Positions 7,658 to 13,527 of a stretch of 21,939 bases of DNA are shown here, in pieces; the first letter of the stretch is position 1, and every line of letters begins with the position of its first letter. This stretch comes from Candidatus Omnitrophota bacterium. Its GTDB lineage: Bacteria > Omnitrophota > Gorgyraeia > Zapsychrales > Zapsychraceae. Under the pieces are notes generated by a model that saw only the letters and a list, made by a program, of their open reading frames with translations, was not told the origin of the DNA and did not search any database. The stretch spans positions 1-21,939 of the forward strand of contig JAGYNW010000007.1 of the NCBI GenBank assembly GCA_018399915.1, written 5' to 3'. The translations under genes and the position numbers were made by a program.

Positions 7658-8365
7658 ATGACCAGGGATAAGGATTGGAACCATTTAGTTGAACTTGAAC
7701 CGGACCGGCTCTGGACCTGCAAGATCAATTTGCGGTTTTTATGGCTGCCCATCGGCGCCCGCATGACGGTCATCAAATTTCCGAATAAGGAGTTGTTCAT
7801 CCACTCGCCGGTGGGCTTGAATGATAGGATCAAGCGCCAGCTCAGTGAACTGGGACAGGTAAAGTATGTCGTGTCTCCCAATTCTTTGCACCATCTTTTT
7901 ATGGCGGATTTCATGGATGCCTATCCCTCGGCCATGTTTTACGCGCCTCCGGGGTTGATAGAGAAAAGAAAGGACCTTGATTTTAACCGTCAGCTTAAGG
8001 ATGCCCCGGAACCCGAGTGGAGCCCGTATTTAGACCAGCTTATCCTGGCTGGCGCGTCGCATTTGCGCGAGGCGGTATTTTTTCATAAAGAGACAAGGAC
8101 ATTGATCGTTGGTGATTTGATCATGCATTTCGGGGAGGATGCCTCGATCATCATGAAACTATTGCTGAAGGCCTTTGGCGCCTATGGCCGTCCTTTCTCG
8201 ACGATAGACAGCAAAAAGCTCGACGGGACAGAAAAAGATCTGGTGAAGTATTCCCTGCAGCGTATTTTGGCCTGGGATTTTGACCGGATCATCCTCTCGC
8301 ACGGGCAGATGATTTTATCCGACGGGAAACAAGTGCTCCGTGATGTTTTTGTGCGGCTTTTGTGA
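7658..8365 (+). CDS. DUF4336 family protein (metallo-beta-lactamase-like)
   Basis: The 235-residue cytosolic-type protein (no signal peptide) reads like the DUF4336 family, which is related to the metallo-beta-lactamase fold. Features are an early strand region (MTVIKFPNKELFIHSPVGL), a His pair in SPNSLHHLFMADF, a central HLREAVFFHKETRTLIVGDL with Asp in GDL, and a terminal His in ILSHGQ. These could supply metal ligands, but the classic HxHxDH motif is not present intact, so catalysis is uncertain. The family has no firmly known reaction. AAGGAG overlaps the end of the ydbL gene and the gap is only 4 bases, placing it as the last gene of the mscS-ydbH-ynbE-ydbL run. Confidence 0.7.
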   Translation: MTRDKDWNHLVELEPDRLWTCKINLRFLWLPIGARMTVIKFPNKELFIHSPVGLNDRIKRQLSELGQVKYVVSPNSLHHLFMADFMDAYPSAMFYAPPGLIEKRKDLDFNRQLKDAPEPEWSPYLDQLILAGASHLREAVFFHKETRTLIVGDLIMHFGEDASIIMKLLLKAFGAYGRPFSTIDSKKLDGTEKDLVKYSLQRILAWDFDRIILSHGQMILSDGKQVLRDVFVRLL

Positions 8366-8390
8366 CCGCCTCAGGCGACCAAAGTAATCA

Positions 8391-8419
8391 TTGCAATCCG
8401 GTCATAAAAGAGGTATATT
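8391..8419 (+). promoter_or_regulatory. strong sigma70-type promoter of a candidate structured RNA
   Basis: TTGCAA (8391-8396) and TATATT (8414-8419) are separated by exactly 17 bases. The start point would be near 8426, some 245 bases upstream of the next ORF, so it more likely drives a non-coding RNA than a simple leader. Confidence 0.6.
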
Positions 8420-8425
8420 GTTTTT

Positions 8426-8600
8426 ACTGTGATTTCGTAAACACGAGGTTTTTTCATAGCCCCTGGCTATTGACATAGATCGATATTTCAAGATGAGAAC
8501 AACGGCACGACCGTCACATCCGCCTTATCAAGGCATGTTCTTGTTTTCCTTTGATCTTTCCGGCCTCAGTTGTTTACCCTGTGTTTCATGTTGTCCATTC
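8426..8600 (+). ncRNA. ssrS: candidate 6S RNA (rod-shaped RNA with central bubble)
   Basis: The segment folds by hand into the 6S RNA layout. A closing stem pairs 8439-8448 with 8577-8586 (AAACACGAGG with CCCTGTGTTT, one mismatch). A large asymmetric bubble follows, with a small 6-bp hairpin in its 5' strand (ATAGCC-CCT-GGCTAT, 8456-8470). Next comes a long arm: 8477-8483 with 8551-8557 (7 bp) and 8490-8501 with 8536-8547 (12 bp including G-U). The apex has two small hairpins (8502-8514 and 8522-8534). The string CGATATTTCA at 8481-8490 also occurs, from memory, in E. coli 6S RNA. 6S RNA mimics an open promoter and binds sigma70 RNA polymerase. The 3' end is approximate. The alternative is a long structured leader of the radical SAM gene at 8672. 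Confidence 0.55.
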
Positions 8601-8671
8601 TTTTTCTTCAGTGAACAAAGAGTGCGTAATCAACTTTACAAATAAGCGGCAAACTCAAAATTTTCTCTAAA

Positions 8672-9469
8672 ATGCAAAGAACTTTTAAATACATTTTTGG
8701 CCCTGTTTATTCCTGGCGTTTAGGCATTTCCGTCGGTATTGATCTTTTGTCGAATGATGCTAAAGTCTGCAATTTTAATTGTGAATACTGCCAGCTGGGG
8801 GAGACCGTGCAATACCGGACCGATAGAAAAGTCTTTGTGCCTACGGCCGATATCATGGAGGAGATCAAGGCCTTCCCCGAGGAGAAATTTGATTATTACA
8901 CTTTTTCTTCTTCAGGAGAGCCGACATTGGCGCAAAACATCGGGGAGGTCATAAGGGCATTGAAATCCTTTCGTCCTGAAAAAAAGGTGGCTGTTATTAC
9001 GAACGCTTCTTTGCTGAGCCAAGAGGCTGTCAGGTGCGATTTGTTCGAGGCGGATCTTGTCCTGGCCAAGCTGGATGCCTGCTCGCCCGAAAGTTTAAAG
9101 CTCATTAATTCTCCGTCGGAAGACATATCTTGGGAGGCTATTGTCGAAGGCATAAAACATTTTCGCAAAGAATTCCATGGGACTCTGGCTTTGCAGATCA
9201 TGTTCGTCGCCGACAATAAAGACCAAGCGGCGCAGATCGCCATGGTTGCCGCCGAGCTCGCGCCGGATGAGGTCCAGCTGAATACACCGCTGAGGCCGTG
9301 TCCGGTCAGCCCTTTATCCGAGGAGGAGTTAGCGGCGATCAAAAAAGAATTCAGCGGCGTTAATGCGGTTTGCAAAACCGTGTATGAGGCAAAAAAGCAG
9401 ACGGTCAAGCCTTTAGATGAAGAAAATACCCGAAAAAGGCATGGGAATGTCTCTTTTTCGGAAGATTGA
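8672..9469 (+). CDS. radical SAM protein
   Basis: The 265-residue protein starts with the family opening KYIFGPVYSWRLGISVGID. It carries the CxxxCxxC cluster motif as CNFNCEYC (Cys33, Cys37, Cys40), which binds a [4Fe-4S] cluster and S-adenosylmethionine. A SAM-contacting SSSGEPTL follows (~residues 74-81), then ITNASLL and a barrel end with VQLNTPLRPCP. It belongs to the broad group of small radical SAM oxidoreductases distantly related to the wyosine enzyme TYW1 (COG0731-like). The substrate is unknown. No Shine-Dalgarno motif is visible before the ATG, which is unusual in this window. The start is supported by alignment of the N-terminal family motif. It stands alone between the candidate RNA and the nrdD promoter. 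Confidence 0.8.
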   Translation: MQRTFKYIFGPVYSWRLGISVGIDLLSNDAKVCNFNCEYCQLGETVQYRTDRKVFVPTADIMEEIKAFPEEKFDYYTFSSSGEPTLAQNIGEVIRALKSFRPEKKVAVITNASLLSQEAVRCDLFEADLVLAKLDACSPESLKLINSPSEDISWEAIVEGIKHFRKEFHGTLALQIMFVADNKDQAAQIAMVAAELAPDEVQLNTPLRPCPVSPLSEEELAAIKKEFSGVNAVCKTVYEAKKQTVKPLDEENTRKRHGNVSFSED

Positions 9470-9484
9470 AAATAAAGCAGAAAA

Positions 9485-9500
9485 TCACAAGATATTGTGT
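9485..9500 (+). promoter_or_regulatory. NrdR box 1
   Basis: TCACAAGATATTGTGT matches the NrdR box consensus (acaCwAtATaTwgtgt) at 14 of 16 positions. It lies just upstream of the -35 of the nrdD promoter. Its centre is 31 bp (three helical turns) from box 2, the spacing known for paired NrdR boxes. Confidence 0.7.
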
Positions 9501-9510
9501 GAAAAAAGAC

Positions 9511-9538
9511 TTGACACACAACATGTAGTGCATACAAT
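9511..9538 (+). promoter_or_regulatory. nrdD-nrdG promoter
   Basis: A perfect TTGACA (9511-9516) and TACAAT (9533-9538) are separated by 16 bases. The predicted leader to nrdD is about 105 bases and includes a short CGGG-ATTT-CCCG hairpin. The ribosome binding site is AAGGGGG, about 10 bases before the ATG. Confidence 0.7.
9516..9531 (+). promoter_or_regulatory. NrdR box 2 (operator between -35 and -10)
   Basis: ACACAACATGTAGTGC matches the NrdR consensus at 13 of 16 positions. It fills the spacer between the -35 and -10, so bound NrdR would block RNA polymerase. The gap to box 1 is 15 bp. Confidence 0.68.
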
Positions 9539-9648
9539 GATAGTTAGACCTTGCAGGAAAGACAGAAGAAACATAAAATTCGGGATTTCCCGGAAAATTT
9601 ACCAAACTTTTTACACAATCATCACAAGTACAAGGGGGATAAAAGCTT

Positions 9649-11784
9649 ATGGAAAAAAGTGGCGTGTTGCGAAACATTGTTAAACGAGACAATTCAACAG
9701 AACCTTTTAACCCTCAAAAGATTACAAAAGCCATTGAAAAGGCGGGTGAGGCAACAGGGGAATTTTCAGGCAAAGTCGCTCAAAAGTTGACTTACAGGGC
9801 ATTGAATCTGGCCCAGCAGTTTTTTATGGACAAAGAGCCGACAGTCGAAGATGTCCAGGATATTGTGGAAGAGGTCCTGCTGGCCTCTCCCTACAAAAGG
9901 ACGGCCAAGGCCTACATCCTGTACCGGGATCAGCATTCCCAAATAAGGGAAATTACATCTAAAAGCAGCGTAGACATGGTGGATCAGTATTTGAGCCGGT
10001 TGGATTGGAAAGTTAATGAGAACAGCAACATGGCCTTTTCTCTGCAGGGCCTGAATCAGTATTTATCCTCTGAGATCAGCAAGGTGTACTGGCTGAACAA
10101 GATCTATCCCCCCCGCATTAAAGAAGCCCACAGTAACGGGGATTTTCATATCCATGATCTGGGACTGATCAGTGTTTATTGTGTAGGCTGGGACCTGCAG
10201 GACCTCCTTATCAGCGGATTTACCGGAGCGCCCGGCAAAATGGAATCCAAGCCGGCCAAACATTTGCGCAGTGTTTTAGGGCAGGTGGTCAATTTCTTTT
10301 ACACCTTGCAGGGTGAGGCAGCCGGTGCCCAGGCCTTTTCGAACTTTGACACCTTGCTGGCGCCGTTCATCCGTTACGATGGCCTGGATTTTAACGCGGT
10401 CAAGCAGGCGCTGCAAGAGTTTGTGTTTAATATTAATGTCCCGACCCGGGTGGGTTTTCAGACACCGTTTACCAATATTACTATGGACCTGAACGTGCCC
10501 AAACATTTCGCGGAACAGCCGGTGGTTATCGGAGGTAAGCTCCAGAAAGAGACTTACAAGGAATTTCAGCATGAGATGGATATTTTCAACAAGGCCTTTC
10601 TGGAAGTGATGCTTGAGGGCGATGCCAAAGGCCGAGTTTTTACCTTCCCTATCCCGACCTACAATATTACAAAGAATTTCAATTGGGAGAATCCTAACCT
10701 GGAACGTCTATGGGAAATTACAGCCAAATACGGTATCCCGTATTTTTCGAATTTTGTAAACTCCGACATGGATCCGGAAGATGCCCGCAGCATGTGCTGC
10801 CGCCTGCGATTGGATAACCGCGAACTCCGCAGCCGCGGAGGTGGGCTTTTTGGCGCCTCGCCGCTGACAGGCTCCATTGGTGTGGTTACCATCAATCTGC
10901 CGCGTTTAGGGTGTTTATCTAAGGATGAGGCCGCTTTCATGAAGCGCCTGGAGAATAACATGATCATGGCCAGGGAAAGCCTGGAGATCAAGCGCAAGGT
11001 GCTGGAGAAATTTACCGAAGATAACCTTTATCCGTACATGAAGTTCTTCTTAAGAAGCGTTAAACAGAGATTTGACCAGTATTGGAAGAACCACTTCGGG
11101 ACCATTGGCCTGATCGGCATGAATGAGGCCTGCCTCAATTTTGTAGGGGAGGATATCTCCTCTGAAAAAGGCAAGGCGTTTGCCGAAAAGATCCTGGATT
11201 TTATGCGCAATAAACTTTTAGAATTCCAGGAAGAGACCGGTAATATTTACAATCTGGAGGCCACACCGGCCGAAGGCGCTTCCTACCGCATGGCCAATCT
11301 GGATAAAGAACTTTGTCCGGGGATTATTTGCGCTAATGACGAGGCCTACAAGGACGGGGCCGCGCCTTTTTACACCAATTCCACGCATTTGCCGGTGGAT
11401 TATTCCACAGACATGTTCGAGGTGCTGGATCATCAAGACAGTCTGCAGTCACGTTACACCGGTGGCACGGTCCTGCATGGATTTATCGGAGAGAAGATCG
11501 ATTGCGTACAAGCTTTGAAGACCCTGATCAAGACCATTTGCTACAAATACAAGCTTCCCTATTTTACGATCACCCCGACGTTCAGTGTCTGTCCGCAATG
11601 CGGCTACATCGCGGGGGAACATCAATTTTGTGCCAAATGTGAAAGCCAATGTGAGATCTATTCCAGGGTTGTGGGGTATTTACGGCCTGTACGGCAATGG
11701 AACAAAGGAAAAAAAGCGGAATTCGGCATGCGAAAGACCTACGCGGTAAGTCATGCGGGTTCTGAGAATGAGATTAGCTCATAA
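9649..11784 (+). CDS. nrdD: anaerobic (class III) ribonucleoside-triphosphate reductase
   Basis: The 711-residue enzyme reduces ribonucleotides to deoxyribonucleotides without oxygen, using a glycyl radical. Residues 1-95 form an ATP-cone regulatory domain (VKRDNSTEPFNPQKITKAI, later SPYKRTAKAYILYRDQ). The body has the class III barrel, including NVPTRVGFQTPFTNITMDL and SMCCRLRLDNRELRSRGGG. Near the end are four zinc-binding Cys (648, 651, 661, 664: CPQC and CAKC) and the radical site in RVVGYL at Gly676. Length and motifs are those of intact members, with no frameshift. The gene is the first of nrdD-nrdG-Coa1-like, under a promoter with two NrdR boxes. Its activase starts 22 bases after its stop. 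Confidence 0.95.
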   Translation: MEKSGVLRNIVKRDNSTEPFNPQKITKAIEKAGEATGEFSGKVAQKLTYRALNLAQQFFMDKEPTVEDVQDIVEEVLLASPYKRTAKAYILYRDQHSQIREITSKSSVDMVDQYLSRLDWKVNENSNMAFSLQGLNQYLSSEISKVYWLNKIYPPRIKEAHSNGDFHIHDLGLISVYCVGWDLQDLLISGFTGAPGKMESKPAKHLRSVLGQVVNFFYTLQGEAAGAQAFSNFDTLLAPFIRYDGLDFNAVKQALQEFVFNINVPTRVGFQTPFTNITMDLNVPKHFAEQPVVIGGKLQKETYKEFQHEMDIFNKAFLEVMLEGDAKGRVFTFPIPTYNITKNFNWENPNLERLWEITAKYGIPYFSNFVNSDMDPEDARSMCCRLRLDNRELRSRGGGLFGASPLTGSIGVVTINLPRLGCLSKDEAAFMKRLENNMIMARESLEIKRKVLEKFTEDNLYPYMKFFLRSVKQRFDQYWKNHFGTIGLIGMNEACLNFVGEDISSEKGKAFAEKILDFMRNKLLEFQEETGNIYNLEATPAEGASYRMANLDKELCPGIICANDEAYKDGAAPFYTNSTHLPVDYSTDMFEVLDHQDSLQSRYTGGTVLHGFIGEKIDCVQALKTLIKTICYKYKLPYFTITPTFSVCPQCGYIAGEHQFCAKCESQCEIYSRVVGYLRPVRQWNKGKKAEFGMRKTYAVSHAGSENEISS

Positions 11785-11806
11785 AAGGGTTTTTCAGGAG
11801 GGCAAG

Positions 11807-12502
11807 ATGCGCATAGGTGGATGGGTCAAATTTTCACTGATCGATTATCCCGGGGAAATGGCCGCGGTCATTTTTACCCAGGGGTGTAATTACCGGTGTG
11901 CCTATTGTCACAATGCGGATCTGGTGCTTCCTGAGCAATACACACAATGTATTCCTGAGGCAGAGGTATTGGGCTTTCTTAAGGAGCGTCAGGGAAAACT
12001 TAACGCGCTTGTGGTCAGCGGAGGCGAACCCACGCTTCAACCGGGCTTGCTGCCGTTTTTGCAAAAGGTCAAGGCCTTGGGTTATTTTGTGAAATTGGAC
12101 ACTAACGGAAGCCGGCCAAAGGTCCTTAAGGCGCTTTTGGCGGCTGAACTGGTGGATTACATTGCCATGGATATTAAGGCACCTGTGTCTAAATATGATT
12201 TCGTTACTGGCATAAGTACGAATGTAGTAGCTGTAAAGGAAAGCATTGATCTGATAAGCCGCAGTGAAAAACCGCATGTTTTTCGAACCACGGTGGTCAG
12301 GTCAATGCTTTCTTTTAATGATATCCGGGATATCAGCCGCATGGTTCCGGAAGGATCAAGATTTATTCTGCAGGAATTTGTTCCCAGGGGAAGCACTCTT
12401 GATCCCGAATACGCAAACCCTCTGAGCCAGCATTATTCCAAAGAGGAATTAAACCGGATGCTGGACTTTTTCAGGAAATCCGAAATAAGGGTAACGGCGT
12501 GA
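11807..12502 (+). CDS. nrdG: anaerobic ribonucleotide reductase activating protein
   Basis: The 231-residue radical SAM activase generates the glycyl radical on NrdD. The [4Fe-4S] motif is CNYRCAYC (Cys27, Cys31, Cys34) preceded by FSLIDYPGEMAAVIFTQG. VVSGGEPTLQ (GGE motif) and KLDTNGSRP follow. The length and the IDYPG opening fit the NrdG2 type rather than the shorter E. coli form. I start it at the ATG at 11807, which has AGGAGG at 11797-11802. An upstream in-frame ATG at 11753 would overlap the end of nrdD and has no such motif. It overlaps the next gene by 4 bases. Confidence 0.93.
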   Translation: MRIGGWVKFSLIDYPGEMAAVIFTQGCNYRCAYCHNADLVLPEQYTQCIPEAEVLGFLKERQGKLNALVVSGGEPTLQPGLLPFLQKVKALGYFVKLDTNGSRPKVLKALLAAELVDYIAMDIKAPVSKYDFVTGISTNVVAVKESIDLISRSEKPHVFRTTVVRSMLSFNDIRDISRMVPEGSRFILQEFVPRGSTLDPEYANPLSQHYSKEELNRMLDFFRKSEIRVTA

Positions 12503-12912
12503 GAGACAGAGACTGGCTCAAAGAAAATTGGCGATGGTTTTTGCCTACACTGGGCGGGGCTTTACTGATAGTGATTGTGTCTTCAGTGGTCATCGGCTTT
12601 ATTTATGTGGCCGGTGTTGTCAAAACATCCCCGATCTATCAGCAGTCCTTGAAAAAGGCCCGCGGCAATCCGGCGGTCATGCAAAAGCTCGGCAAGCCGG
12701 TCAAGGGCGGGCTGTTCATTGACGGCCGTATCAGCGTGAGCCATTTATCCGGAGAAGCGGATTTTACGGTGCCTATCTCAGGGCCCCAGGCAGAAGGCAC
12801 TTTACGGGTACAGGCCCAAAAGATTGATGGCGAATGGGTCTATTCGCTTTTGGAAGTGTATGTGAGCGGCTCCAGTGATGTGATCAATTTAATCCCGCTT
12901 CCCCGCCATTGA
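12499..12912 (+). CDS. Coa1-like small membrane protein
   Basis: The 137-residue protein starts at a GTG overlapping the nrdG stop by 4 bases. It has one membrane segment at residues ~15-40 and an outward domain. KARGNPAVMQKLGKPV, GRISVSHLSGEADFTVPISG and GTLRVQAQKIDGEWVYSLLEV are the pattern of the Coa1 family (cytochrome oxidase assembly factor 1). In bacteria this domain is common and its job is mostly unknown. The position after nrdG is likely incidental co-transcription, since no oxidase genes are nearby. The start codon is the only one near the membrane segment. Confidence 0.72.
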   Translation: MRDRDWLKENWRWFLPTLGGALLIVIVSSVVIGFIYVAGVVKTSPIYQQSLKKARGNPAVMQKLGKPVKGGLFIDGRISVSHLSGEADFTVPISGPQAEGTLRVQAQKIDGEWVYSLLEVYVSGSSDVINLIPLPRH

Positions 12913-12925
12913 AGCCCCATTAAGC

Positions 12926-12959
12926 CGCCGGAAAAGTTCCGGTGCCTCGGTTTATTTTG
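12926..12959 (+). terminator. putative intrinsic terminator after nrdD-nrdG-Coa1 operon
   Basis: CGCCGGAA (12926-12933) pairs with TTCCGGTG (12937-12944) around a 3-base loop, giving 8 pairs including one G-U. A T-rich stretch, TTTATTTT (12951-12958), follows after six bases. It separates the operon from the convergent crcB. The T-run is imperfect and slightly distant, so termination could be weak. Confidence 0.5.
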
Positions 12960-13341
12960 CAAAGCTGAATATCTGTTTACCTGCCAGGAATCCCAGATAG
13001 ACCAGGATCAATCCGCCCACCACGCTTATTACCATATTGATGAGAGCTAAATGGTGTTCATTATTGCGCATCAGCTCCAGATTCTCAAAAGAGAACGTAG
13101 AGAAGGTGGTAAAGGATCCCAAAAAGCCGACCAGGGCAAAGACACGCCAAGATCCCGGCAGGGCTGTGGTCTGAAAGAGGCTCCACAAGAATCCCATGAA
13201 AAAAGATCCAAGACTATTGACGCACAGCGTTGCCCAAGGGAAGGAGACTCCGACCCAGGCGTAGATTGCTTCTGAAAGTGCGTAGCGGGCGCTCGCTCCC
13301 AAGGCCCCGCCTAACATGACAAAAAGCATTTTTTGTATCAT
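12952..13341 (-). CDS. crcB: fluoride channel/exporter CrcB (FluC)
   Basis: The 129-residue protein has four membrane segments and the CrcB signatures GGALGASARYALS, TLCVNSLGSFFMG (conserved Asn) and VGFLGSFTTFSTFSFE (the Phe/Thr-rich fluoride path). It forms a dual-topology dimer in the inner membrane and exports F-. A single full-length copy is present, as expected for the homodimer type. AAAGGAGAG lies 6 bases before the ATG. No fluoride riboswitch is seen upstream. Instead there is a cluster of short ACTGCTAC repeats and a possible promoter. Confidence 0.93.
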   Translation of the reverse strand: MIQKMLFVMLGGALGASARYALSEAIYAWVGVSFPWATLCVNSLGSFFMGFLWSLFQTTALPGSWRVFALVGFLGSFTTFSTFSFENLELMRNNEHHLALINMVISVVGGLILVYLGFLAGKQIFSFAK

Positions 13342-13373
13342 TTTTAGCTCTCCTTTAGCTATTTTTATGATTA

Positions 13374-13403
13374 TTTATCTGTTGTATTCTTGTTTCACTG
13401 CAA
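13374..13403 (-). promoter_or_regulatory. possible crcB promoter
   Basis: On the minus strand TTGCAG (13403-13398) and GATAAA (13379-13374) are separated by 18 bases. The match is moderate. The repeat cluster at 13408-13433 lies directly upstream of the -35, a position typical for an activator site. Confidence 0.35.
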
Positions 13404-13407
13404 TCTT

Positions 13408-13511
13408 ACTGCTACTGTAGCAGTTGTAGCAGTTCACGCTTTTAGGAGAAAAAAGTCTAAAAAATGCCATAAAATTGCTAAAAAAGACTATTTTTTGGGT
13501 TTTACTGCTAC
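13408..13511. repeat. cluster of 8-bp ACTGCTAC / GTAGCAGT repeats between metH and crcB
   Basis: Four exact copies of one 8-mer occur: ACTGCTAC at 13408-13415, its reverse complement GTAGCAGT at 13417-13424 and 13426-13433, and ACTGCTAC at 13504-13511. The first two form a 17-bp palindrome with one central base. In a transcript from metH, 13504-13511 could pair with 13426-13433. Between the groups lies an AT-rich stretch with AGTCT/AGACT inverted arms beside T-runs on both strands, possibly a weak terminator. No gene is visible in the 13342-13527 gap. Confidence 0.5.
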
Positions 13512-13527
13512 AGAGCACCAGATCAGA

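Noticed and set aside
8366..8390. Terminator after the DUF4336 gene (CGCCTCAGGCG)
   Set aside because: The stem is only four pairs with a 3-base loop and no T-run follows.
13408..13511. CRISPR array
   Set aside because: The repeats are only 8 bp, in both orientations and irregularly spaced, and no cas gene is present.
13342..13527. Fluoride riboswitch before crcB
   Set aside because: The conserved crcB-motif core and its pseudoknot strands are not present on the minus strand. The region is AT-rich with short repeats only.
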